From: Didymella arachidicola | Taxonomy: Eukaryota; Ascomycota; Dothideomycetes; Pleosporales; Didymellaceae | Direction: 5' to 3' | Assembly (NCBI GenBank): GCA_016630955.3 | Contig: CM049993.1 | Coordinates: 1,116,001 to 1,180,000, forward strand | DNA: 64,000 nucleotides | Part shown: positions 22,241 to 33,570 of the stretch, in pieces | How positions within the stretch are numbered: the first letter of the stretch is position 1 | Layout: every line of letters begins with the position of its first letter | Made by a program: the position numbers and the translations under genes | The notes under the pieces: generated by a model | The model's database searches: none | Told to the model about the DNA's origin: nothing | Seen by the model: the letters and a program-made list of their open reading frames with translations, nothing else

Positions 22241-22812
22241 TATTAATTTCGAAATGTTGCAGCAAAGCACTGCATCTCATGCAGCATGTCCATTAAGGGG
22301 AGCAAACAATTTGGTTTCTTGCCAACACAGCGCCTCAGTCCTGGTACATGCCGGTCATTTTGTTGCAGCCACTTTCCACGTTCCAAAGGCAGGCACAGTG
22401 GTGTCCCTCCGCATCCGAGCGCGCGTCGAAAGGGCCGTGCGACTTCTGCACGTACCCTTACCGCTTCTTCTGACTCCATGTCAAGATGTCAGGCATGCCA
22501 TTCGATGTATCCTTGCCAGGGGCTCGACTGGAAGGTCACTGTGAGTCCCAGACCGGATAGAGCCTCTATGCTACGCTACCGTCGGCGCCGTCGAACGCTC
22601 GCCCGTCTTGCACGCATATGCCCTGGCATAGGATGGCTAACCGACCAGACGGACATTGAACCCAGACATCAATCAGTTTCAGGGGTCGTCGGGATGGCTG
22701 TCAGGGACCGTTGAATCATCCGATTGAGCATGCGCTGCTTGAGAATAGGGCAGGCGAACGAAGCAATATATCAGCCAGTCTCGCGAGGCTATCGAAATTA
22801 TGACCGGTATTC

Positions 22813-24445
22813 CTAACCGTGCAGCGCCTCCTCTGCGACGGTTGACTCGTACGCATCGTATCTGTACCGAGCGCCTACATGATCATGCCGCAGCCGTCTC
22901 TGCCCAGGCCCATATATCCTCTCACGATATGTCAATACTGGTGCATCCGGCTGTACTGGATCGTCCAACAGCCCTCTCTTTCTCAGTTCTGGGGCGAGCA
23001 GCTCGGATACGTCTTCGAAGCTGCCAGGGGAAACGACATACGCAATATTGAACCCATCAACATCAGCGATATCGACCCACTGTTCGAAAATATCGGCAAC
23101 TTGCGAAGGTGATCCTTTCGGCATCGCTCCGGAACCGCCTATCGCTACCAGCTTGCCCAGATTGCGGACAGTCAATGGGGGAACATCGGACCCAGCGTAC
23201 TGCAAATTGTAGACAATACTCTGAGCAAGTCGCTGCCATTGGTCCCGCGGTAGATCGTTCTCGGTTAGCAAATGATCTGGTTCAAATCTGGACACATCCA
23301 CGCCGCTTGAAGCACACCACTGTGCAAGACCACCTTCTTCAGAAGCATATTGGAGAGCCTCTCGATGCTTCCTTTCGGCGTCCTCTTCATCTTTGCCGAT
23401 GATCGGAGTAATCATAGCAAAGATTTTGATGGACTGAGGATCTCGTCCAGCTGCCGCGGCCTGCTCCCGAATCGCCTTGACACGAGGTGCTACAACATGC
23501 GGCGACAGCCCGGCCACAAAGATCGCCTCTGCATGCGTCGCACCGAACTTCATCCCTGCAGCTGACGTACCCGCTTGGAAAAGTACTGGGGTACGCTGGG
23601 GGGATGGATCAACAATGAAGGGCGCATCTACCGTCCAGTTGCCTTCATGCTTGATCGTGCGGATCTTGGATGGGTCTGTGTAGATTTGCTTGTCAGAATC
23701 TTCGATCAGTGCGTCATCCGCCCAGGAGCCTTCCCAAAGTCTAACATTGAGTTAGAAAGCTCAAGGCTTGAGTGCTGGGCATACCACATACTTGTACAGA
23801 ATCCGGAGATATTCGTCAGCGTTGTCATAACGCTTGTCATGTTCAACGTACGGCAGACCAACCTTTGAAGATGCGTTAGCTCGTCAATAACGTCGATATT
23901 AGACAACAGACTCACAGCTCTCGAAGCGGCTGGTTTCCAGCTTGTTACGATATTCCATCCGAATCGCCCACCGGTCAAATGGTCCAACGTGGCAAATCTT
24001 TTGGCAACCACGTATGGCTGTTCATATGATGTTGAAGTTGTGACAGCAAAATTCAAATGCTTCGTCACACTCGCCATAGCTGAGATTGGCTATTGCGGAG
24101 TAAGCCTGCCACTCTTTGCGATTTGCGAAAGCTTCTACTTACGATCACCGGGTCTGCCATAGGCCACTGTGCGCCAGTCCTGAAAGCCGGCTCAGTACTT
24201 CCTTTGAACACGTCGTATGGACCGAATGTATCAGCGAGGAAGTAGCCCACAAAGGACCCCTTCTCCAGTATCTTGGCCAGATCTGTCCAGTAGCTCAGAT
24301 CTCTCCGCTTGTCCTTGCTGCGGTCACGAGGATTTGCCCATTGGCCAAAGGCCAGATGGCTAGGAGTGAACATGTCGAAGGCATTGAGGAGAAGTTTCTT
24401 CTTCGGCTTTGAGTTGTCTGCGATCTGCTGAGTTCCAGGAGCCAT
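22813..24445 (-). CDS. Luciferase-family FMN-dependent monooxygenase (NtaA/SnaA/DszA type), 491 aa
   Basis: Four exons: 24143-24445, 23916-24089, 23792-23862 and 22813-23740. All joins keep frame and restore conserved blocks such as PISAM and YKLWEGSW. The protein belongs to the bacterial-luciferase-like group that uses reduced FMN and O2 to oxidise nitrilotriacetate, sulfonates or organosulfur compounds. Family marks include WTDLAKILE...FVGYFLADTFG, the TGGRFGWNIVTSW strand, EHDKRYDNADEYL, and SPQRTPVLFQAGTSAAG. Partner flavin reductase is not in the window. It diverges from a Dal5-type permease over 621 nt, which suggests joint uptake and oxidation of one compound. The substrate cannot be read from the sequence. 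Confidence 0.9.
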
Positions 24446-25066
24446 GTTCAAAACCGATCACCGAGCTACGTTCGGCGCGATGGCTTAAATTCGTTGATCT
24501 CAGCTTTCATATACGTCCTTCCTTATCATTGAACATAACGCCTGCTGCCAGACTGACGCCATGTAATGCACATCTTGCGAAATGTATTACCCACATTTGA
24601 GGGTCGACCGACCCCACGTTTGCGATGATGTGGTTGCAGCACTTGATGATTTTCGGCGCTCGTGCATCTTCGAGATGCCGGGTGATTACCGGATGGTTGC
24701 CGGATTGACGTTCTCCAGGGTTTCGATGTCGCCAGCTCGTCTAGGATTGCGCCATCTGCCTACCACATGGGACTGTGATGCTCAACTTCCGCAAGAGCCA
24801 GCGGACCATCAGTTCAATCAGATATTAGGCACCCCATGCTCCGACTTCGCCTTCGCACGCTTGCACCAGAATGCTGGGATTTGCCATGCGACCTAGAAAA
24901 TCGTCATCAAGCCTTTGCCTGTTTCACTACTGATAACGGTCTTGGCTGAAAAGAACCGGAATAGGATACCCGAAGGAATCGAACAGAGAAACGAGGATGC
25001 ATAAAGTATCTGCTCTGTCACTGTCACAACTATGGATTGCAGTGTTCTGTTTCTCACGCCGCGAAG
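24446..25066. promoter_or_regulatory. Shared promoter of monooxygenase and permease with GATA motifs
   Basis: 621 nt between two divergent ATGs. TTATCA lies at 24523-24528 and TGATAA at 24931-24936, one near each start. These fit AreA/NIT2-type HGATAR sites of fungal nitrogen control. Such hexamers also occur by chance, so this is suggestive only. Confidence 0.4.
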
Positions 25067-26854
25067 ATGGCAGACACCAAGATTCCCAAAGTATCGACCG
25101 CAGCGCCGGAGGTGACTATCGATCGCGATGTTGCAGCTCAATCACGACAGAAGACCAGTGGTATTGTTGCTAGAGGCGATGTGGTGCATCTCCGGGATGA
25201 CCCTGAAGCAAAGGCTGCCTTCCTCGCTACTTTCACGGCCGAGGACGAGAAGCGAATCATGCGGAAAGTCGACATGCGCTTCGTCGTCCTGGCCGGCGTC
25301 ATGTATCTGATCAAGCAGGTCGGTCATATCAGTCTCTATCGATGCTTGGTTTCTGATATGAAGTAGATTGACCAAAACAATGCAACTAATGTCAAAGTCC
25401 TACACGTTGGTCAACCATCAAACATTATGATTGAGTTGGGAATGTCCTCCAATCAGTACAATTGGGTTGGCAGCATTTATGGCATTGCCTACATTATCTT
25501 CGAAGCACCTTCGAATCTACTTCTCAAGAAGCTTGCGCCACACAACTGGCAAGCCCGTATTTTTCTGACGTGGGGCATCATCACCGCCTGTCATGCCGCC
25601 GCTAAGAATCGACACGATCTCTATGCCATGCGATTTCTTTTAGGAATGTTTGAGGTGAGTATGTCTGTAACTATAAGAGTCGTTCTCTACGCTAAATTGC
25701 GTTAGGCTGGCATGTTTCCCGGTCTACTCGCTCAGTTCCAAGCGTGGTACCGGCCTGACGAGATGGGCCGCGTTATCGCATATTTTTTCTGCTGGAGTGC
25801 CGTATCCGGCATGTGTTCTGCTCTACTCACATATGGCATCTCCTATATGGACGGGATTGCAGGACTCAGCGCGTGGCGGTGGGTTTACATACTCGAAGGC
25901 GTTGCAACAATCTTATTCAGCGGAGTGGTGTGGGCGTACCTACCCGACTTCCCAAAGAGTGCAAGAAGCGACAGATGGTTCACAAAAAGAGAACAAGAGT
26001 TCATCGAGACGCGACTGCCAGAAAGTGCGCCTATGACGAGCGATCCTAACTTTTCGGGGAAGGAGATCAAGGGCGTCCTCAGCGAGTGGCTGATCTGGTC
26101 GTTCATGCTTAGTCAAACACTCGTCAATCTGGGGTCAGTCACTGCTACAAATCTTCACTGTGACATTTGGCTAACATTCAGCAGTGGCTACGCACTTACT
26201 TGGTATCTGCCTACCGTTATCACAAATCTAGGCTTCGTCGGTCTTCCTCGCAACCAGCTGCTTCTACTTCCACCCTTCGCAGCAGCAGCTGCGGGTCTTC
26301 TTTTTTCAGCTTGGTTTATGGAACGCGCTTGGATCGTTCGTCCAGCTTACATCATGTTTATCCTCTCCGGCATGGTAGTCTGCTTTGTCCTCTTTTTCAC
26401 CATCTCGAACCGCATCGGTATCTACATCGCCTGCGTGCTTGGTAATCTCTTCTACCAGTCCTATTTCAGTCCCTTCTGGGCGTGGCGCTCGGCAACTCTC
26501 ATTGGATCAACTGGCACGGCGTTCACCCTCGGCTTGCAGTCAGGTATTGCGCAGCTCGGTGGCGTTGTTGGTCCGCAGCTGTTCCAGAGTAAGTGGGCAC
26601 ACAACGGATATAAGACAAGTTTTGCAATTGCCGCAGCATTCACAATTGCTGGATGGGCGAGTAATCTCTGGACTTGGTGGATCACCAGAAATACGGAGTA
26701 CGATGTCATGCGTGTTCGAAGGCTAGCGAACAAGGCGAAGAAAGAGGGAAGAGTAAATACAGAAGACATCAAAATCTTTGAGGAGAGACAATTCTACAAC
26801 AGGGATTTGAGAAGAGCTAAGACTTCGGACGCAGACGATGCGATCGAAGTGTAG
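25067..26854 (+). CDS. MFS permease, Dal5-like anion:cation symporter family, 545 aa
   Basis: Four exons: 25067-25318, 25367-25654, 25706-26133 and 26185-26854. Intron 3 is 51 nt without a stop, so retention would add 17 residues. The sequence follows the allantoate permease/TNA1 pattern: DQNNATN after helix 1, a YNWVGSIYGIAYIIFEAPSN segment, HNWQARIFLTWG, FLLGMFEAGMFPG, then SAWRWVYILEG. The second half begins with a GYALTWYLPT helix and ends with a short charged tail. The family imports organic anions such as allantoate, nicotinate and related compounds at the plasma membrane. Position beside the flavin monooxygenase suggests they share a substrate. Confidence 0.92.
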
Positions 26855-27466
26855 GTCTGGAGATTCTCGAATCGCGGCAGACGTCGGCGGGCGAGAGGGC
26901 TTGCATTCGCGTTTTCATCGATATTCAAAACAACACGACTGCACTTGAATATCTCGAAACTCACCGCTCATGTTGGATTGCGCAATAAATCCTTCGGTGA
27001 ACCGCGATACATATTGCTTGGTGAGCTAGCGCGTGAGGGTTTATCTGGTAGCAAGATGTCTCAGGCACTGTGATTCTCCCTTGTCGCGATTTATATATTG
27101 TACAAAATTAACATGTATGATAAGCCATGTTACTTTAAATTGGAATAGGAAGCTTTCAGCCTGTACATAATTCTCTGTTGGCTCTTACTGAGACCTTCCT
27201 AATCATCTCTCTCTCGGAGAGTCCATAGCATGACCATTACTAGGGACTCTACTTGGTGGTCGGTAATATTTGTAATACTCCAGTCCGCATCATGTTGGAA
27301 GATCGGAGGACGTTCCACTGTCACGAGATGCAGATTGGCTCTAAGCCACACCTAAAAGGCTATTTGTGTTGTTCTTCTGAATGTCGCTGCAGACAATCAA
27401 ATTGCGGAGGCTAATCTTACTTGCATTAGCCTTAGGCAGTAAGAGTTCTCTAAACAGCAGACAAGT

Positions 27467-27598
27467 ATGAAAGCTGCAACACTACTAACGCTTACCCTGG
27501 GGGCTCTGCCGCCCATGCCACGATTTGCGAGTGCACTGCCTCGCCGTATAGCCTATTTCCTGGAAGCGAACACTCTAAGACCAAGCCAACTGCTCTAA
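27467..27598 (+). CDS. Doubtful 43-aa ORF with signal-peptide-like start
   Basis: ATG 27467 opens a frame whose first 23 residues (MKAATLLTLTLGALPPMPRF, then ASA) look like a secretion signal with an A-S-A cleavage site. A PRR dibasic pair follows. There is no cysteine and no clear downstream exon. It could be exon 1 of a missed gene or chance. Confidence 0.2.
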   Translation: MKAATLLTLTLGALPPMPRFASALPRRIAYFLEANTLRPSQLL

Positions 27599-27757
27599 GT
27601 TGTGCATCGCTAGTTCTAAGCAAAATTCTCAGCTACTTCTGATTTCTTCAGCTAACCTCTAAATGGCTCTCCTGCGTCTTCTTACTAGGGCCAAAAAGTA
27701 CTACAGAGTGACAGGTGGCATAGCACATTAAAGACTCGCTTGGAGAGTACGAATCTC

Positions 27758-27783
27758 AAAAAAAAAAAAAAAAAAAAAAAAAA
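27758..27783. repeat. Poly(A) tract, 26 nt
   Basis: Uninterrupted run of A. It could be a simple repeat or the tail of a retroposed sequence; I found no flanking target-site duplication. Confidence 0.9.
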
Positions 27784-28036
27784 CCTGCAGATCATGCTGC
27801 CTTTGTCTCGAAGAACGATACGAGTTCGTTACTGGGCGAAAAGATTAATCTACAGGTAAATCGATCATGAGGGAAAGGATGGTTGGTTAATACACTGAAC
27901 TCAACATTGGAGTAGTGATGTTGTTCAATAAATCATGTTTTGATTCATCCTACATCTCCCCGACTTTACTTGGGTAAGGAACGCTCGAGCTATGAGTCAA
28001 GCTACACTCTTCATAACAAATCTGTCAATCCATTCT

Positions 28037-28473
28037 TTAGTTGACCTTAGCTTGTGATAAGCTAGTGATCTGCTTAGCACCATCTTGGATCTTGCCGTTG
28101 GGGAGCTGGAAACGGCACAGGACACCAGAGCGCTCCTTGACAGCATTGTCGCAGGTCAACTGGTTGTTGGCAACGCAGTTCAAAGCTCCATTGCCTATGT
28201 TAACAATTGAGTTAGTGATATGTGGCCGTGACCAGCAAAGCCTTTCTGTGACTTACATGCAGCAGGGCCTCCAGGTACACACTTGCCAGCAGCGCCGTTG
28301 ACAGTACAGGCATCTTGCTTCAACGACTTGTTGGGAAGACAGCAGACGCCGTTGGCAGCCTGGCGGGTCTCGATTTCGGCGCGGGCGACGTTGTACACAC
28401 CCTCAACATCGGTGATGGCAGCAGAGGAGATGGCAACAAGGCCAAAGAAAACGGCGGCGATGGAAAACTGCAT
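28037..28473 (-). CDS. Small secreted cysteine-rich protein, 124 aa
   Basis: Two exons, 28257-28473 and 28037-28194, joined in phase 1 over a 62-nt intron (GTAAGT, CTAAC, CATAG). Residues 1-19 (MQFSIAAVFFGLVAISSAA) are a clear secretion signal. The mature part has exactly eight cysteines, at 44, 45, 56, 65, 73, 79, 87 and 99. The sixth-last one is created by the splice at Cys73. The order CC-C-C-C-C-C-C is not the hydrophobin order (C-CC-C-C-CC-C), and I recognise no other family. Eight paired cysteines, small size and isolation in a gene-poor region fit an apoplastic or surface protein and possibly an effector (inference). A TATA-like box lies upstream. Confidence 0.82.
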
Positions 28474-29843
28474 TTTGAATGAGTTTTAATAATACGGTTG
28501 GTATTAGAAAGAGTGATTATGTGAAAATTGTTGTAGTGAAAGCGATCCGCTCAGCGGGAAAGAATAGACGGATGTAGATGTGACAATTTGGAAGTCTGGC
28601 TTGAGAAACTTAGTTGGGTCGACTGCTGAGCTGTACTTATACTTGGTCAGCTCGATACTTCGACTCCATCGCTGAAGCGTGAAACCCCATATCTACCAAT
28701 ATGAGCCTCATTATCAACGAAATTACGTCTCATGATTGGCCAAGGAAAGTGTCCGCACCACAGGGATGTGATTAGAGGTGTCAAGCCAGTGTACCTGTAT
28801 GATCTACGCAGCACCAATACTGAACGTCTCATGAATCGCCAGGCCAGCGGCAATGCAACCACATTCAATGGCAAGATCTTACATTCTGCAAGCCTCTTTG
28901 GCCCTTGCTGTTTCTCTTCAGGCACTTGGACTGACTCAAAGAGGAAAGTGTGTGATCGCTTGAGCCATGGAAACGAGAAAAGGCCTTATGCGACAGTAGG
29001 CATAAGCGTTCCGTGTGGAGCATGTAGCTTACCTTAGAGCCCGAGGCTGTGGCGCACGCCAAATGCTGCGGATTGAGACCTTGTACATGAGCATCAAGAA
29101 TCAGGCCCATCGAAAGCTGTCACTTGTAAGTTGCACAAACAGAGAAGACGCAATACGCAAACGATGAGAGTGGCCCAATCAGAGTGTCACACTCTGTATA
29201 GCGATCAGGTCAAACACAAAACAGTGAGCATTACCAGACTCGAAACGTCGGAAATTCTGAGGCACGCTAGGTTAACGGCAATCCTGAGGCAAACATGAGA
29301 CGAAACGGATGGGTACGCAGAAATCCAGGCGGAAAGAAAATACCAATATTAACCGGTGGCATACAAAGACGACTGGATGGACACTCCCCGCTCCCCGCTA
29401 CTGCTTTTCGACCGCTGCCTCTTCACGACAAGCGTTACTTTGCTATGGCAGCCGTGTCCTCTTCGAAGGGGCTGTGTCCATCGCTAGGCTTTCTCAAGGC
29501 ACTCACTTCTTCTTTCACCGCCACGCCAGATTTGAGAACCTAGCGTCCCCTAACTACCAATCGGATATCTGGGGCGCCCAACCAACTTCAGCTACGCACT
29601 TACTACGGTGCTCTGCAGCAAATTACGCGCGACTCTAGTAGCTCTCGCCAATTCATCGTAATGAAAGGAACAACGACTGCAACAAAAATGTCTGAAAGAA
29701 GATGCAGAAGTTCAGGTCAAAGGGATTCATTGTTCGATCATTGACATCTACTCGCTCCTCGCTATGGGTATAACTCTTTCTAGTCTAAATTTTTCAAAAA
29801 CAAATTATCGACACTCATTACGCTGCATCTAATCATAGATCGT
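28474..29843. other. 1.4 kb flank of the secreted protein gene
   Basis: On the minus strand TATAAG (28636-28641) lies about 165 nt before the secreted protein ATG and may be its TATA box. No gene is recognised in the rest. Confidence 0.45.
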
Positions 29844-31655
29844 TTAGTAGTCTGACTCCGTGCGGTTCTTGTCAATGAAGACCCTCTTGAAACGGAAGTG
29901 CATCAGATCGTTGGCAACCTTAGCAGCGCTCTTGGTGTTCTCCTTGACCAGCTGGCTGGTAGGCTTCATGAACAGCTGGTCGATCTCCTCAAGCGTCTTG
30001 TTCTTGGTCTCATACATGAAGAAGATCTGGTAAAACCAGCCAAGCACAGCAATACCACCGTAGAAGCCGAGGGTCAGACCAGTGGGAGTAAAGGCCTTCT
30101 GCATGCCGGTGAAGTTATATGTGACGATGAACGAGGACAGGAACAGCCATCCGGTGGAAGTGGTCATTCCATAGGAGCGGAGGTAGGTGGGATACACCTC
30201 GGAGGGAATGACCCATGTGAGAGCGGCGTAAGAACCGAAGAAGAGCTCGTAGAGGATGAGACCGGTGAGGTACATGGCGAGTCTGCCCTGGGTGTTACCC
30301 TCGCCAAGGTGGTCAGAGGCACCGACCAAGACGAGACCGATGAAGAAACCGGGCAACATGGCAATGGCCCAGAAACGACGACCGCAGCGCTCCATGAGGA
30401 AGATAGCGGGGATCGTGCCGATCAGAAGGGAGCCACCACCGACAAGGGACATGTACGTGGCGTCATAGTCGTTGAAGTTGAGCTGAGACATGAGTACGGA
30501 CATGTAGTACATGATCCTGCTTTTCATTAGCGCTGGATAGATGAGGGTTGGGGACTCAAGACTTACGCATTGATACCAGTGAATTGCCCAAGGAAGATCA
30601 TGATGTTGGCGTAGATGATCGAACGGCGAGCGCGAGGCTTGGTGAAGAAGTCCATCCAGGGGAAGCGGTTAGTGCGACCAGCAGCGACCTCAGCCTCTTC
30701 CTCCTCAGTGCTGACCTTCATGACGAAGAATTCCTGGCGAGCTTCAAGAGTGTCGATACCACGGATACGCTTCCACACCTTGAAAGCCTCAAGAGGTTTG
30801 CCCTTGTGCATGAGGTAGCGAGGAGATTCCGGCATAAAGAGGATTCCAACACCCATGATGGTGGAGAAGACCAGCGAAGAGCCGAGGATGTAGCGCCAAT
30901 TGCCAGGGACGCTGACGAACATGGCAGCGACTGCGTACCCAAGGACTTCACCGAGAGCGATGTTGAATTGGTACAGTGAGACAAGGTTACCACGAAGACG
31001 ACTCTCGACAGTCTCGGCGACGTAAACAGGGACTGTTCCGCCCTCGAGACCAACGCCGGCACCGAGGATGACACGAGCGGCAACGATCATGCCATAATTC
31101 ATGGCACCGGCCTCGAGCGCACCACCGATAGTGTAGAGAATGCAGGAAATAATGATAGCCCAGCGACGGCCGAAGTATTCGTTGCAAGGCGAGATAAGCA
31201 GAGCACCGGCGACAGCTGTTGAGCGTTAGCTAGCTTCTGAGATTGCTGGTAAGGAGCTACTTACCACCTAGCGGCATGCCAGAGTTGACCAGGGAATTCT
31301 GTTGGTCTGTAAGACCGAGATCATGGGGCAAGAACAGATTGGCGCCGGAGATAAGAGACTGATCGAGTCCAGAGAGGAGACCACCCATCGACGCAAAAGC
31401 GACGAGAAGCCATGTGAAGTGCTTAGTATTCTTGAACTCCAGTTCAAGCCAGCCCTTCTTGTAGCCAGACTGCTCGAGCTCCTTCTCCAGGTCGTGAATT
31501 AGGTTGTCGGACTCCCAGCCACGGGCGTTCTCAAGCTGTTCAGTCTTGGCCTTGGGTGCCTGGTAGTCTGTAGGGGAGGCGACCTCGATCTCTCCCGTCT
31601 TGCCAGTAGGCCTCGACACCTCCTCGAACATCTGGTGGTCCTTCTCCATAGACAT
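29844..31655 (-). CDS. MFS sugar/polyol transporter, myo-inositol-transporter-like, 570 aa
   Basis: Three exons: 31265-31655, 30567-31215 and 29844-30516. This is a 12-helix sugar porter of the plasma membrane. Visible marks are GLDQSLISGANLF in helix 1, YFGRRWAI between helices 2 and 3, GVGLEGGTVPVYVAE in helix 4, PESPRYLMHKGK after helix 6, GQFTGINAIMYY in helix 7, and ETKNKTLEEIDQLF after helix 12. The long hydrophilic N-terminus (about 75 residues) is normal for the fungal inositol/polyol branch. The exact substrate is not decidable by eye. Its promoter has a TATA-like element flanked by two CreA-type sites. Confidence 0.92.
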
Positions 31656-33570
31656 ATTGGGCAGTGATCAGCGAAGATCAGCGGGAGGGAGGGAAGAGCA
31701 AAAGTGGGAAAAGTGCTACCTTTCCTCCAGCTTGAGGGCATGGCTCCGCCTTTTAAATCCCCAGTGGAGACGCCCAGCCCATGGAGAAGATCCCCATGGC
31801 ACCCTCTCCATCACCGCGTGACGTATGCGTGGAGTCTCCATGGCACATGCAGCAAAATTCTGCCATGCCCCGGCTCAGGAACCTGGTCGATGGTGCATGA
31901 CCGGACGTTAGGGATTCATCGTGGATTGCACAGGAACAGCATAGTGCGGTGGAGCACATAAGCACTGGTCTGGTCTCTTGGTGGAGCTTAAGTGCAGCTT
32001 GAGTTCGAAAAGCTTCTAGTGGACCCACATGAGGCTCTGCGATGATCTTGTTTCTCTTTCCGAGATTCTCACCGATTGAATGCTGGAGAGATGCTGGGGA
32101 CTGCTTATCGCCCCAGGTTTTTAAGTGCCACGTTCTGATATCTGGGGATCGTGAGGAGACTACTTCTGTAATGCGGTCGTGACAAGCTTTTAGTACCTAT
32201 GGTAGGCAGACGGCAGTGGCGCACGCCTATAGTAGTCAGTCGTTCGAGCCCAGAGTTGAGGCTCTGCAAAAGCTTTTTAGCCCCCGATGAGCATCCGAAT
32301 GGCATGTCTAGGCGAAGCGCTATGACGACACGTACGGCTTTTGAATCAAATGCCGGGCCATGTTGCTGTCGCTCCTTGTGAAATCCCTGCACCAGCGGAA
32401 CAGCTGTCAAGGCTAGGATCGGATGTTCGGACTTCATACTGCATTAGGCATACCTGCTGTCAGGAACAACCTTAGCAGAGAAGACCTTCCGCTACGTTGT
32501 CCCCGGATACATATCGTGTGCTCGCCTCAGACAGGACTGTGCCGTTGAATCATATCTAGAGCATGGGATCCATTCTGTTGTGCCCCGAAACCGGAACAAA
32601 ACGGCCAGCTCAGCTTCTCCAGAGCTGCACATGTTTATGGAGAAGCGAGGAAACTGTTAGCACAGTACGAATTCGCTCAAAATCTGTGGGCAGGAAGAAT
32701 CCATATCCATTCCGCCTTGCGCCGCTGCGACTGCGCGCACCAGAAGGACTGTAGGAAATCTGGCCTGGCTCCGGATTCCGAGGAGCATTCACATTGATCA
32801 TGCGACAGCCGCATGCAGACCACCTTCAGGTCCCTACCTCACTATCGTGTAATGGTCGTCTCCAATGTGGAGAACCATGAGGCTCTGCGGTCCGGCCAGC
32901 TGCCTACCGGTAGCATTGTCTGGGCACATGACGGAGGCGTCCTCGACGCGAGGCCAGCCGTGCATCAAACAGCGATGTCCTGGATGCAGACAAGAGGACA
33001 ATCAATCGGGTATGCAGTTGCAACTAGCATCCAACGAACGTAAATTCGCAGTTTCGTTGGGAATTTTGGTGTCGACGAGTGCAATTCTGGGGGAGGGCAA
33101 GTGTGGCGATCGACCCCACTCCCCACGACTCCTGCTTGCCCGCGAGTACTCCGTACGCTGCAAGAGCTTGGTCGAATATCTTTACGCAGCAAATTAAGGC
33201 AGGCACATCTTTCCCACCCAGACGCACTTTCTGGAAACCGGAAAGTCCGCTGCAGCGTTCAGAGCATCGTATTCGCCAGGACTACTGTCCAATTACACAA
33301 GTCTCGCAAAACCTAAATGGATGCTTCTCACAATTGCCGGCCCCTTTTCAACTCGAGAGGCGCAGAAGCATCTTAGGGAAATTGTCATCTTTGGCGAACG
33401 GGTTGATTCGAAGACTTTACGTTCTGCGTCCTCTGGAACGTTGTGTAACATGTCTTAATATCAGGTGGGTATCTCACTATGGTGTACAAACAAACGGAAA
33501 GCTATACAAGACGTGGAAAAAAAAATCAACGAACGCCTGTAAAAGCAGAAAGGATGGCCGAGGTGTCTCA
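31656..33570. other. 1.9 kb between transporter and UBA-protein gene
   Basis: Holds the transporter promoter at its left end and the 3' flank of the UBA-domain gene at its right end. Other frames are short; the long + frame from 33079 is antisense to the UBA gene. Confidence 0.5.
31744..31764 (-). promoter_or_regulatory. TATA-like box flanked by two CreA-type sites
   Basis: Reading the minus strand, CTGGGG (31759-31764) and GCGGAG (31744-31749) both fit the SYGGRG consensus of the carbon repressor CreA. They bracket TTTAAAA (31750-31757), about 95 nt before the transporter ATG. Glucose repression is a reasonable inference. Confidence 0.4.

Larger units (their letters stand above)
20398..22812. 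other. Gene-poor 2.4 kb with one palindrome
   Basis: No gene can be supported. A 205-codon minus frame (21059-21676) starts at GTG and has random composition. The palindrome at 21019-21100 is listed separately, as is a weak secreted-type frame at 22025-22240. Confidence 0.5.
26855..28036. other. 1.2 kb region with poly(A) tract and a tiny secreted-type ORF
   Basis: Comparatively AT-rich. It holds a run of A at 27758-27783 and the 43-codon frame at 27467, both listed separately. No other gene is seen. Confidence 0.5.

Noticed and set aside
28037..28473. Hydrophobin identity for the eight-cysteine protein
   Set aside because: The cysteine order is CC-C-C-C-C-C-C, not C-CC-C-C-CC-C.
29180..29197. 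Short perfect palindrome (CAGAGTGT-C-ACACTCTG)
   Set aside because: Eight-base arms are expected by chance at this window size, and nothing nearby gives it a role.
29898..30530. 210-codon + frame
   Set aside because: Antisense shadow of the sugar transporter.
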